This document shows positions 1-7,827 of a stretch of DNA of 64,000 bases, one piece after another. The notes beneath the pieces are model-generated. The model made no database searches, was not told the DNA's origin, and saw nothing but the letters and a program-made list of their open reading frames with translations. The stretch comes from Xanthomonas boreopolis (GTDB lineage Bacteria; Pseudomonadota; Gammaproteobacteria; Xanthomonadales; Xanthomonadaceae). A program made the translations under genes and the position numbers. The stretch is taken from positions 124,001-188,000 of the forward strand of contig BNBA01000003.1 in NCBI GenBank assembly GCA_014654535.1. Reading direction: 5' to 3'. Each line of letters begins with the position of its first letter. Within the stretch, counting starts at the first letter, position 1.

Positions 1-96
1 TTCTCCCGGCCTGATCCACACCGGCTGTGCACAAGCCCGCGGATCGACGCGCCGGGCTGGACTACACTCGCCGCAGTTCCCGGCAGAGGCGGACCG

Positions 97-903
97 ATGA
101 GCAAGCGCAAGACGTGGTGGCAGGCGATGGGCGTGGTGGCGATGGCGGCGCTGTCGCAATCGGCCATGGCGGCGATGCAGGCGCGACCGGTGGAATGGAC
201 GGTCGGCAAGGACACGTTCTCCGGCGTGCTCGTCTACGACGATGCCGAGCACGACGAGCGGCCGGGCCTGGTGATGGTGCCGAACTGGATGGGCGTGACC
301 GATACGGCGGTGGAGACGGCCAAGAAGCTGGCCGGCGACGACTACGTGGTCCTGGTCGCCGACGTCTACGGCAAGGGTCGCCGCCCCGCCGACGCGGGCG
401 AGGCCGGCAAGCTGGCCGGCGGACTCAAGCAGGATACGGCGACGCTGCGCACCCGCGCGCTCAAGGCGGTGGAGGCATTGAAGGCGCAGGCCGGCAAGGC
501 GCCGCTGGATGCCTCGCGGATCGGCGCGGTCGGTTTCTGCTTCGGCGGCAGTACCGTGCTGGAACTGGTGCGCGCGGGGACGCCGCTGGCCGGGGCGGTC
601 AGCCTGCATGGCGGCCTGTCCACGCCGACGCCCGCGGCGGCCGGCGTCGCCAGGACCCCCGTGCTGGTGCTCAACGGTGCGGCCGACAAGAGCGTCGGCG
701 CGCAGGACATCGCGGCGTTCGAGCAGGAGATGGACCGGGCCGGCGCCGACTGGCAGTTCGTCGACTTCAGCGGCGCGGTGCACTGCTTCGCCGAAGCCGA
801 GGCCGGCAACGATCCGGCCAGCAACTGCCGCTACGACGCGCGCGCGGCCAAGCGCGCCTATCGCATGCTTCACGATTTCTTCGAGGAACGCTTCGGCGAC
901 TGA
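97..903 (+). CDS. Dienelactone hydrolase family protein, exported
   Basis: Predicted alpha/beta hydrolase of the dienelactone hydrolase (DLH) family, 268 residues. The family opens lactone or ester bonds with a Cys-Asp-His triad. Here the nucleophile elbow reads GFCFGG with Cys148, and the likely partners are Asp197 (NGAADKS) and His229 (GAVHCF). Residues 1-26 form an Ala-ending signal peptide (MAALSQSAMAA), so the enzyme probably acts in the periplasm, whereas classical DLH is cytosolic. A GAGGCGG ribosome binding site lies just before the ATG. It stands alone, followed by a palindromic repeat and then convergent ispB. The substrate cannot be named; no aromatic catabolic genes are adjacent. 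Confidence 0.85.
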   Translation: MSKRKTWWQAMGVVAMAALSQSAMAAMQARPVEWTVGKDTFSGVLVYDDAEHDERPGLVMVPNWMGVTDTAVETAKKLAGDDYVVLVADVYGKGRRPADAGEAGKLAGGLKQDTATLRTRALKAVEALKAQAGKAPLDASRIGAVGFCFGGSTVLELVRAGTPLAGAVSLHGGLSTPTPAAAGVARTPVLVLNGAADKSVGAQDIAAFEQEMDRAGADWQFVDFSGAVHCFAEAEAGNDPASNCRYDARAAKRAYRMLHDFFEERFGD

Positions 904-936
904 CGGAAGGTTCCGCTCCTGGCGGGCGGTGCACTT

Positions 937-1000
937 GTGGGAGCGACTTCAGTCCCGACGCGCGGCATCGACCAGCGTCGGGACTGAAGTCCCTTCCCAC
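937..1000. repeat. REP-like inverted repeat (GGGACTGAAGTCCC family), copy 1
   Basis: Two long arms face each other: GTGGGAGCGACTTCAGTC at 937-954, continuing CCGACG to 960, and its mirror from 976 to 1000 ending TTCCCAC. A few bases in the outer arm do not pair. The core GACTTCAGTCCC / GGGACTGAAGTC recurs at 56156-56219, and a diverged version at 42120-42161. It sits between the 3' ends of two convergent genes, the usual place for such palindromes, and could also stop transcription from both sides. Confidence 0.8.
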
Positions 1001-1046
1001 TAAAGAGACGTGTCGCGATTGCCCCGCTTCTATCCGCAACGGCGGA

Positions 1047-2045
1047 TCAATGCGTGCGCGACACCGCGTAGCGGGCCAGGCCGCGCAGGGCGGCGACGGC
1101 CTCGTTCTCCGGCAAGCCGTCGAGGGCGCGCTCGGCGGCCAGCGCGTAGTCGAACGCGCGCTGGCGGCTGTAATCGAGCCCGCCGGTGGCCCGGATCGCC
1201 GCCAGCACCTCGGGCATCGCCGAAGCCTCGCCCTGCTCGACGATCTCGCGCAGGCGCTGCCGCGTGGCCTCGTCCGAATGCGCCATCGCATGGATCAGCG
1301 GCAAGGTGGCCTTGCCTTCGGCCAGGTCGTCGCCGAGGTTCTTGCCCAGCGCTTCGGCGTCGGCGGCGTAATCGAGCACGTCGTCGGCGATCTGGAAGGC
1401 GTATCCGAGCTGCATGCCGTAGTCGTACAGCTTGTCCTGCACCGCCTCGCCGGCGCCGGAGGCCAGCGCGCCCAGGCGCGTACCGGCGGCGAACAGCACC
1501 GCGGTCTTGCGCTCGATCACCCGCAGGTATGCGGCTTCGTCGGTATCCGGGTTGTGCACGTGCAGCAGTTGCAGTACCTCGCCCTCGGCGATGCGGTTGG
1601 TGGTGTCGGCGAGCAGGCGCATCACCGCCATGCTGTCCAGTTCCACCATCAGCTGGAAGCTGCGCGAGTACAGGAAGTCGCCGACCAGCACGCTCGGCGC
1701 ATTGCCCCAGAGCGCATTGGCGGTGCTGCGGCCGCGCCGCAGGTCGGATTCGTCGACCACGTCGTCGTGCAGCAGCGTCGAGGTATGGATGAACTCGATG
1801 ATCGCCGCGAGCTGGTGGTGGTCGGCGCCGGCGCGGCCGACCGCGTGGCCGGCCAGCATCACCAGCATCGGCCGCAGGCGCTTGCCGCCGGCGGAGATGA
1901 TGTGGTCGGCGATCTGGTTGATCAGCACCACGTCCGAAGCCAGCCGGCGGCGGATCAGCGCATCGACCGCGGCCATGTCGGGAGCGGCGAGGGCCTGGAT
2001 CCGGGGCAGGTCCAGGGCGGGACGGAGGTCTTCGGCGATGCTCAT
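1047..2045 (-). CDS. ispB: Octaprenyl diphosphate synthase
   Basis: Trans-polyprenyl synthase of 332 residues that condenses isopentenyl diphosphate onto farnesyl diphosphate, making the octaprenyl tail of ubiquinone. Both aspartate-rich motifs are present: DDVVD at 94-98 (first motif, followed by RRGR) and DDVLD at 221-225. The GGKRLRP substrate-binding stretch is near residues 53-59. The open frame extends far upstream into the next gene, but the ATG at 2045 (MSIAEDLRPALD) gives the standard family length, so it is preferred. The usual neighbours obgE/rplU are not next to it. Cytoplasmic. Confidence 0.93.
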   Translation of the reverse strand: MSIAEDLRPALDLPRIQALAAPDMAAVDALIRRRLASDVVLINQIADHIISAGGKRLRPMLVMLAGHAVGRAGADHHQLAAIIEFIHTSTLLHDDVVDESDLRRGRSTANALWGNAPSVLVGDFLYSRSFQLMVELDSMAVMRLLADTTNRIAEGEVLQLLHVHNPDTDEAAYLRVIERKTAVLFAAGTRLGALASGAGEAVQDKLYDYGMQLGYAFQIADDVLDYAADAEALGKNLGDDLAEGKATLPLIHAMAHSDEATRQRLREIVEQGEASAMPEVLAAIRATGGLDYSRQRAFDYALAAERALDGLPENEAVAALRGLARYAVSRTH

Positions 2046-2119
2046 GCGGTGCGATGGGATGGCGTGCCCGGAATTATAAGTGCCGGGGTCCGCCAGCGGG
2101 CCTGCCGGCGTGCGATGGA

Positions 2120-2689
2120 TCATTCCGCCGCGTTCCCGCCGGCATCGCAGAACGCACAGAAACCGGCCACGAACGATGCCAGCCGCTGCTGCATCGCCGG
2201 ATCCTTCAGCGCGCCCCGCTCGTCGAACGCGCGGTCGGCGTGCGACAGCATCAGGCGCCCGCCGAACCACGGCCGCGTGCCCAGGGTGCGCAGCACCTGC
2301 AGCCAGGCGGTCTGGCTCAGCAGGGTGCCGAACGGCCCGGGCGAAGCGCCGACGAGCGCGACCGGCGTGCCGCCGAACACGCGCGCGATGTCCTGCGACG
2401 GCCGCGACATCCAGTCGATGGCGTTCTTGAACACGCCCGGGATGCCGTTGTTGTACTCCGGGGTGACCAGCAGCAGGCCGTCGGCCTGCGCGACCGCGTC
2501 CTTGAGCCGGGCCACGGCCTCGGGGATGCCCGAGGCGGCCTCCACGTCGCCGTCGTACAGCGGCACCTCGCGGATCGAATGGATGTCGATGCGGCTGCCC
2601 GCGGGGGCGACGGCCGCCGCCTGCCGCAGCAGGGCGGCATTGAAGGAGTCGCGGCGCAGGCTGCCGGCCAGACCGACGATGCGGGCCAT
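2120..2689 (-). CDS. NADPH-dependent FMN reductase family protein
   Basis: Flavodoxin-like reductase of 189 residues. The FMN phosphate loop GSLRRDSFN is at residues 9-17, and the TPEYNNGIPG loop that contacts the isoalloxazine ring is around 76-85. Proteins of this family reduce FMN, quinones, azo dyes or chromate with NAD(P)H. The in-frame ATG at 2719 is possible, but the ATG at 2689 is preferred because GGAAG lies a few bases before it and the protein then begins directly at the flavodoxin fold. It precedes ispB on the same strand with a 74-base gap, so the two may be co-transcribed. The substrate is unknown. Confidence 0.88.
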   Translation of the reverse strand: MARIVGLAGSLRRDSFNAALLRQAAAVAPAGSRIDIHSIREVPLYDGDVEAASGIPEAVARLKDAVAQADGLLLVTPEYNNGIPGVFKNAIDWMSRPSQDIARVFGGTPVALVGASPGPFGTLLSQTAWLQVLRTLGTRPWFGGRLMLSHADRAFDERGALKDPAMQQRLASFVAGFCAFCDAGGNAAE

Positions 2690-2900
2690 GGGAGTCTTCC
2701 AGCGGAGGGGAGGCCACAAGCCTAGCAGGTAGGGCGAACGCCCCGTGGAGCTTGTCCTACCCGGCGGCGGGGACTGCGCCTACCTGCGGACGGGAGGGAC
2801 ACGCCGGGAAGGGCGGTCCGGCGGGATGGTACTATCGTGCCCCATCCAGCCTCACCCCGCCGCCGGCGCCCGTGCCGGCCGGCACAGACGGAAGAATTCA

Positions 2901-3392
2901 ATGGCCCGCGGCATCAACAAAGTCATCCTGGTCGGCAACCTCGGCAACGATCCGGACACCAAGTACACCCAGAGCGGCATGGCCGTGACCCGCATCAGCC
3001 TGGCGACCACGAGCGTCCGCAAGGACCGCGACGGCAACAACCAGGAACGCACCGAGTGGCACCGCGTGGTGTTCTTCGGCAAGCTCGGCGAGATCGCCGG
3101 CGAATACCTGCGCAAGGGCAGCCAGGTGTACGTGGAAGGCGAACTCCGTTACGACAAGTACACCGGCCAGGACGGCGTGGAGAAGTACAGCACCGACATC
3201 GTCGCCAACGAGATGCAGATGCTCGGTGGCCGTGGCGAGGGTGGCGGTGGCGGTGGCGGGTACGGCGGGGATCGCCCGCAGCGCCAGGCGCCGCAGCGTC
3301 AGGAATACGCGCCGCGCCGCCAGCAGGCCGCGCCGCAGCCGTCCGCCGCGCCGCCGATGGACGATTTCGCCGACGACGACATCCCGTTCTGA
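2901..3392 (+). CDS. ssb: Single-stranded DNA-binding protein
   Basis: Single-strand binding protein of 163 residues that coats ssDNA during replication, repair and recombination and recruits partner enzymes. It begins [15 protein letters not shown], with the OB fold spanning about residues 1-110. A low-complexity Gly/Arg/Gln/Pro linker covers roughly 112-150, and the acidic partner-binding tip DFADDDIPF ends the protein. A -10-like TACTAT lies about 70 bases before the ATG, and a strong terminator follows the stop. The length and layout are ordinary for gammaproteobacterial SSB. Confidence 0.97.
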   Translation: MARGINKVILVGNLGNDPDTKYTQSGMAVTRISLATTSVRKDRDGNNQERTEWHRVVFFGKLGEIAGEYLRKGSQVYVEGELRYDKYTGQDGVEKYSTDIVANEMQMLGGRGEGGGGGGGYGGDRPQRQAPQRQEYAPRRQQAAPQPSAAPPMDDFADDDIPF

Positions 3393-3427
3393 GCGATCTC
3401 GCGCCAGGCTGCTGCGCGCGCGAAGGG

Positions 3428-3458
3428 AAAGGCCCGCTCTTGCGGGCCTTTCTGTTTC
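3428..3458 (+). terminator. Intrinsic terminator after ssb
   Basis: Perfect 10-base stem AAAGGCCCGC / GCGGGCCTTT with a TCTT loop, followed by a T-rich run (TCTGTTTCT). It lies 36 bases after the ssb stop. Confidence 0.9.
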
Positions 3459-3507
3459 TGGGAGGGGCGGATGGCCTGGCCGGCAGGGCGACCGGCACGG
3501 ACTGCCG

Positions 3508-3912
3508 TCACTTGCAGGGATGCGCGGCGCCGAGGGCTTGCACGACCGCGACCGAGGCCGGCTCGTCCAGGCGGGCAGGGGGCAGCTTGGCGAGGTAGGC
3601 ATAGGTGACGGAGGCCAGTTCGCTGATCGCCAGCCGGGGTGGCGGGCACCACGCCTTGCCCGCGGTGATGTCGGCAACGCCATAGACGTAGGCCATGGCC
3701 CTGCCGGTCGAGAGTTCGCGCTGTCTTGCCGGGTCAGGGGTCGGGGCCGCCAGTGCGCCTTCGTCGATGCCGGCCAGGAGTTCCTTGGCTCGCAAGGTCC
3801 GATAAGGCTGGCCCGACGCTCCCGCCGGGGCCGGCTGCGGTTGCGCCGATAGCGTGGTGGCGAAGAGCGAGGTGGCCAGCAGTGCGGCGGAAAACAGGCG
3901 AGGCAGGCGCAT
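3508..3912 (-). CDS. Rap1a/Tai-like immunity protein, exported
   Basis: Small secreted protein of 134 residues. A signal peptide (about 1-24, ending TTLSA) is followed by a domain resembling the Rap1a/Tai family. The stretch MAYVYGVADITAGKAWCPP, the later LASVTYAYLAKLP, and the Cys-Lys end (AAHPCK) match the family's GYVxG...C...PxR...PC pattern with two cysteines able to form a disulphide. Rap1a/Tai proteins are known as periplasmic immunity proteins against type VI amidase effectors, but many family members stand alone with unknown roles. No effector or T6SS gene is near, so the role here is inferred only from fold resemblance. The ATG at 3912 is supported by an upstream GGAAG and the signal peptide. 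Confidence 0.7.
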   Translation of the reverse strand: MRLPRLFSAALLATSLFATTLSAQPQPAPAGASGQPYRTLRAKELLAGIDEGALAAPTPDPARQRELSTGRAMAYVYGVADITAGKAWCPPPRLAISELASVTYAYLAKLPPARLDEPASVAVVQALGAAHPCK

Positions 3913-4181
3913 GGCGAGGGCTTCCGTTCGGAGAGTGGAGCGGGGCGGTCGGTGGATCGGCGCGCAGGCTTTGCCGAAACGCCGATCGAGCGGATCCCGG
4001 CGAGACGCCAGCCAGGTGTCGCCGTCGCCGCCGAAAGGCCGGTGCATCCCGGGCGTCCCGGCATGGTACTTGCCGCCTGGCGAGAAGACGTGACGGGCCC
4101 GTTCCTCTTCGGCCGCCCGCCGGCCGGCACGGGCCACCGGGGCGCAACGTAGAGCGGGGCAGGCGCAGGGCCGGCGGGGCG

Positions 4182-4454
4182 TTACTTCGCGTAACCCTGC
4201 AACAGCTTGAGCAGGACCCCGGCTTCCTGCCGTCGCGCGTCCTGGTCCTGTTCGGCGACCACGTGTTCCTCCAGGTGCCCCCGCAGCACCTCCATCATCA
4301 GGCTGTGCATCGCGCCCTTGGCCGCGGCGATCTGTACGAGGACGTCGCCGCAGTCGGCCTCGCCTTCCAGGGCCTTCTCGAGGGCCGCCACTTGCCCGGC
4401 GATGCGCCGGACGCGGCTCAGCAGGGCTTTCCGGTTTCGGGTCACGTGCGCCAT
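4182..4454 (-). CDS. dmeR: DmeR-type metal-sensing repressor (CsoR/RcnR/FrmR family)
   Basis: All-helical repressor of 90 residues. The metal ligand set is visible: His3 near the N-terminus, Cys35 (EADCGD), His60 and His64 (RGHLEEH). This His-Cys-His-His set is the RcnR/DmeR type, whereas FrmR, the formaldehyde sensor, lacks His3. Such proteins bind DNA without metal and release it on Ni(II) or Co(II). The gene is divergent from a His-rich cation efflux protein, with only 50 bases between the two starts. That gap contains a T/A-rich palindrome around a G-tract, which fits self-control and control of the exporter. The metal is inferred as Co/Ni. Confidence 0.85.
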   Translation of the reverse strand: MAHVTRNRKALLSRVRRIAGQVAALEKALEGEADCGDVLVQIAAAKGAMHSLMMEVLRGHLEEHVVAEQDQDARRQEAGVLLKLLQGYAK

Positions 4455-4465
4455 GGCCGCGGATT

Positions 4466-4487
4466 ATATACCCTAGGGGGGTATATT
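4466..4487. promoter_or_regulatory. DmeR operator between dmeR and dmeF
   Basis: The sequence reads TATA-rich, then CCCTAGGGGGG, then TATAT. The arms ATATACC (4466-4472) and GGTATAT (4480-4486) flank a G/C tract. G-tracts flanked by inverted T/A-rich arms are the known operator form of the RcnR/FrmR/DmeR group. It lies between the divergent starts at 4454 and 4505 and would control both genes. Confidence 0.8.
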
Positions 4488-4504
4488 CCCACGCAGGTTT
4501 TCCG

Positions 4505-5500
4505 ATGTCCCTGGATGCCCTCGCCGAACAGCGGCGCCATACCCACGCGTTCGATTCCGGCAACGCCCTGGCCGAGCGGGGAGCCAGGCGCGCGATGTGG
4601 CTGACCATCGCGATGATGGTGGTGGAGATCGCCGGCGGCTGGTGGTTCAACTCGATGGCGGTATTGGCCGACGGCTGGCACATGAGCTCGCATGCGCTGG
4701 CGCTGGGCCTTTCCGCGTTCGCCTATGCCTGCGCCCGGCGCTACGCCCACGACCGCCGCTTTGCGTTCGGAACCTGGAAGATCGAGATCCTGGGCGGATA
4801 CACCAGCGCGGTGCTGTTGCTGGTGGTGGCCGCGCTGATGGCGTTCCAGTCGATCGAGCGGCTCATGCTGCCCAGCCGCATCCACTATCCGGAGGCGATC
4901 GCCATCGCGGTGGTGGGGCTGGCGGTGAACCTGGTCTGCGCCTGGTGGCTGCGCGACCACCACGACCATGGCCATGAGCATGCCCATGAGCACGATCACC
5001 ACCACGACCATCACCACGATCATCGCGGGCACGGCCACGACTTGAACCAGCGTTCGGCCTACCTGCACGTGATCGCCGATGCGGCCACGTCGGTGCTGGC
5101 CATCGTCGCGCTGCTCGGCGGCATGGTGTTCGGCGCGGCCTGGCTGGACCCGGTGATGGGATTGGTCGGAGCCGCGCTGGTGACCGTCTGGGCGTGGGGA
5201 CTGCTGCGCAAGAGCGGGCGCATCCTGCTGGATGCGCAGATGGACGCGCCGGTGGTCGAGGAAATCCGCGAGGTGATCGAACAGGGCGACGTGCCCGCGC
5301 GCATCTGCGACCTGCACGTCTGGCAGGTCGGCAAGGGCAAGTACGCCTGCGTCGTCGGAATCGTCACCGACTCGGACCGCGACGCGGACGCGTTCCGCCG
5401 CGCACTGGCCATCCACGAGGAACTCGTGCACGTGACCGTCGAGATCCATCGGGTGCACCACGATGCCGCTGCCGGGGGCAGCCGGCAGGCGCCCGGTTGA
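4505..5500 (+). CDS. dmeF: DmeF-type cation diffusion facilitator (Co/Ni efflux)
   Basis: Inner-membrane metal/proton antiporter of the CDF family, 331 residues. The transport-site residues are seen in LADGWHM (Asp56, His59) and HVIAD (His188, Asp192). Between transmembrane segments 4 and 5 lies a cytoplasmic loop (about 151-179) with some sixteen histidines, a common metal-gathering device. A soluble C-terminal domain follows, with DLHVW near residue 280 and a terminal HRVHH. The divergent regulator is of DmeR type, which suggests cobalt/nickel rather than zinc, but the metal is an inference from context. Confidence 0.9.
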   Translation: MSLDALAEQRRHTHAFDSGNALAERGARRAMWLTIAMMVVEIAGGWWFNSMAVLADGWHMSSHALALGLSAFAYACARRYAHDRRFAFGTWKIEILGGYTSAVLLLVVAALMAFQSIERLMLPSRIHYPEAIAIAVVGLAVNLVCAWWLRDHHDHGHEHAHEHDHHHDHHHDHRGHGHDLNQRSAYLHVIADAATSVLAIVALLGGMVFGAAWLDPVMGLVGAALVTVWAWGLLRKSGRILLDAQMDAPVVEEIREVIEQGDVPARICDLHVWQVGKGKYACVVGIVTDSDRDADAFRRALAIHEELVHVTVEIHRVHHDAAAGGSRQAPG

Positions 5501-5551
5501 ACGGGAGCGGGTTCCCGGCGGAGCCCGGCGACGCGGGCCGCCGGGGCGGGA

Positions 5552-5650
5552 TCAGGCGAACCGGGCGATGAAACCGGCCATCACGGCGGCGTAGACCAGC
5601 ACCAGGCCGGTCTTGACCGGCAATTCGTACTTGCGCAGCAACTGTTGCAT
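5552..5650 (-). CDS. Small membrane peptide, 32 residues
   Basis: A short frame from ATG (5650) to TGA (5552) encodes 32 residues. It has a basic N-terminal stretch (MQQLLRKYELPVK) and one hydrophobic helix (TGLVLVYAAVMAGFIARFA). A strong Shine-Dalgarno GGGGGGAAGG lies just before the ATG, far better than most starts in the window. About 50 bases upstream are a CRP/Clp-like site and a second inverted repeat. Size, ribosome site and promoter elements together argue for a real gene of the small-membrane-protein class. No family was recognised and the function is unknown. Confidence 0.6.
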   Translation of the reverse strand: MQQLLRKYELPVKTGLVLVYAAVMAGFIARFA

Positions 5651-5697
5651 GTGCCTTCCCCCCAAGGCATGGTCGCTGGGAGGAGCATATCGCGGGA

Positions 5698-5713
5698 TGT
5701 GACTTCCGTCACG
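5698..5713. promoter_or_regulatory. CRP/Clp-like site before the 32-residue peptide
   Basis: TGTGA-CTTCCG-TCACG matches the TGTGA-N6-TCACA consensus of CRP and the xanthomonad regulator Clp with one mismatch in the last base. Its centre is about 55 bases upstream of the peptide start at 5650. Confidence 0.55.
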
Positions 5714-5728
5714 TAGGAATTGTCCTAC
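5713..5728. promoter_or_regulatory. Second inverted repeat, GTAGGA-N4-TCCTAC
   Basis: Arms GTAGGA and TCCTAC surround AATT-like spacing (GTAGGAATTGTCCTAC), directly abutting the Clp-like site. The right half continues as TTGTCCTACCCGG-N4-GGGGAC, which recurs at 2752-2774. It may be the operator of an unidentified dimeric regulator. Confidence 0.4.
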
Positions 5729-6181
5729 CCGGATATGGGGACGGGACTGACGGCGCGGCGGGGGGCGGAGGAGGATGCTGGCGGCGCCGGACGCGGGGCC
5801 GATGGCTACTCAACCCGCGGCCCCTTGAGTAAGGGCGCGCCGGTTCGAGTGCTGGAACACCCCCTGCACATTCCCCGAGTGCCGGAACACGGTGTTTGGC
5901 GCCCTGCCGGCTCGCCGTGACCAGTGGCTCGATGGTTGGTGCTTTCCCGTTCGGGGCCCCCCATGGGGGCGCGTTATGGATTCCGAGACGAGTGCGGAGC
6001 GGCCTTGGGCGCGTCGAGCAAAGGCATGCGCTGCGGCCGGGAGCTGGCCGCCAGGGCAATGCGTGCAGCGCAGCATCGGCCGCAAGATCGGCCGCCAGCC
6101 ACATGGAACCGCGGCTGGCGATCGGCGCATCTCGTCCCGGCGTCCATGGCCGTTCCCGATACCGTCGCAGCCGAGGAAGTC
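5729..6181. other. Intergenic stretch without a recognised gene
   Basis: About 450 bases with no convincing reading frame: every frame open here lacks both a ribosome site and protein-like composition. Apart from the two inverted repeats at its left edge, the only structure noted is local GC-rich self-complementarity, for example CCCCCCATGGGGGCG near 5958. The function is unknown. The stretch may hold the promoter of the 72-residue gene at 6182. Confidence 0.5.
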
Positions 6182-6400
6182 ATGGAATCGAAGGATCGCT
6201 ACGTCGTCAGCATCGAGCCGGAGAAGGGCGCCTGGCTGGTGTGCCGGCCCCACTGGTCGCCGCTGCGCTACCTGCGCGAGCAGGGCGCGCTGGAGAACGC
6301 CGAACTGATGGCGAAGCTGCACCGGCTCACCACCGGCCAGCCCGCGGACGTGGTCCTGCGAGCGCCCGACGGCGAGCGGGTGGTGCGCCGCTACGAATGA
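6182..6400 (+). CDS. Small conserved-looking hypothetical protein
   Basis: Cytoplasmic protein of 72 residues, with no signal peptide or membrane segment. It is highly charged, with aromatic residues (WLVCRPHWSPLRYLREQG) in the first half and a basic end (GERVVRRYE). The ATG at 6182 has a near-perfect GAGGAAG eight bases upstream and is preferred over an in-frame ATG at 6147. No domain was recognised, and neighbouring genes give no clue. Confidence 0.6.
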   Translation: MESKDRYVVSIEPEKGAWLVCRPHWSPLRYLREQGALENAELMAKLHRLTTGQPADVVLRAPDGERVVRRYE

Positions 6401-6505
6401 GCCCGTCGCCGGCGCCCGCGCCGGGTGGGCGGGTGCGTCCCGGATTGGCCCCGGGAGCCAGGCTCGGCTAGATTCGGCGTTTCCCCGTTCCCGGCCAGGT
6501 CGTCA

Positions 6506-7753
6506 GTGAACCCAGATTCCCATGCATTGATCGACAACGACATCGTCGTCTTCGGCCTGATCGCGGCCACGCTCGGAGCGGTGTTCTGGACCGCCTCGCG
6601 CGAGCAGGGCTTCTGGAAACGCTTCTACGCATTCGTGCCGGCGTTGCTGCTGTGCTACCTGCTGCCGGGCATCTACAACACCATCGGCCTGATCGACGGG
6701 CAGACCACCCGGCTCTACAACCCGGTGGCGCGCGACGTGCTGCTGCCGGCGGCGCTGGTGCTGCTGACGCTCGCGGTCGACATCAAGGGCATCCTGCGGT
6801 TGGGGCCCAAGCTGGTGGCGATGTACCTGGGCGCCTCGCTGAGCATCATGCTCGGGGCCGTGGTGGCGTTCCAGCTGATGAAATGGCTGCACCCGTCCAC
6901 GGTCGCCGGCGATACCTGGGCGGGCATGGCGGCGCTGGCCGGCAGCTGGATCGGCGGCGGCGCCAACATGCTGGCGATGCGCGAGGTGTTCAACGTGGAC
7001 GCGACCACGTTCGGGCAGTTCGCGGTAGTCGATGTCGGCGTGGGCTACGTCTGGATGGCGACGTTGATCTTCCTGGCCGGGCGGGCGCAGCGTATCGATG
7101 CTCGCAGCGGCGCCGATACCCGCGCGATCGACGAGCTGAAGGCGCGCATCGCGAAGTTCCAGGCCGAGCACGAGCGCATCCCGAGCCTCACCGACCTGAT
7201 GATGATCGTCGGCGTGGCATTCGGCGCGGTGGGACTGTCGCACGCGATCGCCGCACCGCTCGCCGGATGGTTCGGGCGCAACGTGGCGTGGGCGGCGCAG
7301 TTCAGCCTGGACTCGACGTTCGTCTGGGTCGTGGTATTGGCCACCAGCTGCGGCCTGGCGCTGAGCTTCACGCGGGCACGCACGCTGGAAGGCGCCGGCG
7401 CGTCGAGGATCGGCTCGCTGCTGCTGTACTTCCTGATCGCCTGCATCGGCATGCAGATGGACCTGCTGTCGCTGCTGGACCGGCCATGGCTGTTCCTGCT
7501 CGGGCTGATCTGGATCGCGGTGCACATCGTGCTGTTGTGGGGCCTGGGCCGGCTGCTGCACGTGCCGTTCTTCTATTTCGCGATCGGGTCGCAGTCGAAC
7601 ATCGGCGGTCCCGCCTCGGCCCCGGTGGTGGCGGCCGCATTCCATCCCGCGTTGGCACCGGTCGGGGTGCTGCTCGGTACGATGGGCTACGCGACCGGCA
7701 CCTATCTGGCGTACCTGGTGGGCGTCATGCTGCGTTCCATGGCAGGGGCATGA
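6506..7753 (+). CDS. DUF819 family membrane protein
   Basis: Polytopic inner-membrane protein of about 415 residues and DUF819 (YjcL-like) type, with around ten hydrophobic segments. The Gly-rich stretches GSWIGGGANMLAMRE (about residue 150) and GSQSNIGGPASAPVVA (about 365) are the family's most recognisable parts. They sit symmetrically, as in inverted-repeat carriers. The start is taken as GTG at 6506 (VNPDSHALIDND), since no ATG precedes the first membrane segment in this frame except one far upstream at 6425 that would add a non-protein-like leader. The substrate of the family is unknown. The gene runs into the ThuA-like gene after 74 bases. Confidence 0.85.
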   Translation: MNPDSHALIDNDIVVFGLIAATLGAVFWTASREQGFWKRFYAFVPALLLCYLLPGIYNTIGLIDGQTTRLYNPVARDVLLPAALVLLTLAVDIKGILRLGPKLVAMYLGASLSIMLGAVVAFQLMKWLHPSTVAGDTWAGMAALAGSWIGGGANMLAMREVFNVDATTFGQFAVVDVGVGYVWMATLIFLAGRAQRIDARSGADTRAIDELKARIAKFQAEHERIPSLTDLMMIVGVAFGAVGLSHAIAAPLAGWFGRNVAWAAQFSLDSTFVWVVVLATSCGLALSFTRARTLEGAGASRIGSLLLYFLIACIGMQMDLLSLLDRPWLFLLGLIWIAVHIVLLWGLGRLLHVPFFYFAIGSQSNIGGPASAPVVAAAFHPALAPVGVLLGTMGYATGTYLAYLVGVMLRSMAGA

Positions 7754-7827
7754 GGGCCGGTCGAGCCGGCGGCGCGCATGTTGCTGCGCGCAAAGGCCCG
7801 GCGACGCGGCCATGCCAGAATCCGCCC

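Noticed and set aside
27-2732. A 901-residue open frame across three genes
   Set aside because: Arg/Gly/Ala-rich shadow of the DLH, ispB and FMN-reductase genes; no domain resemblance.
5924-6400. Longer form of the 72-residue protein starting at 5924
   Set aside because: The added N-terminus is not protein-like, and the best ribosome site is at the ATG of 6182.
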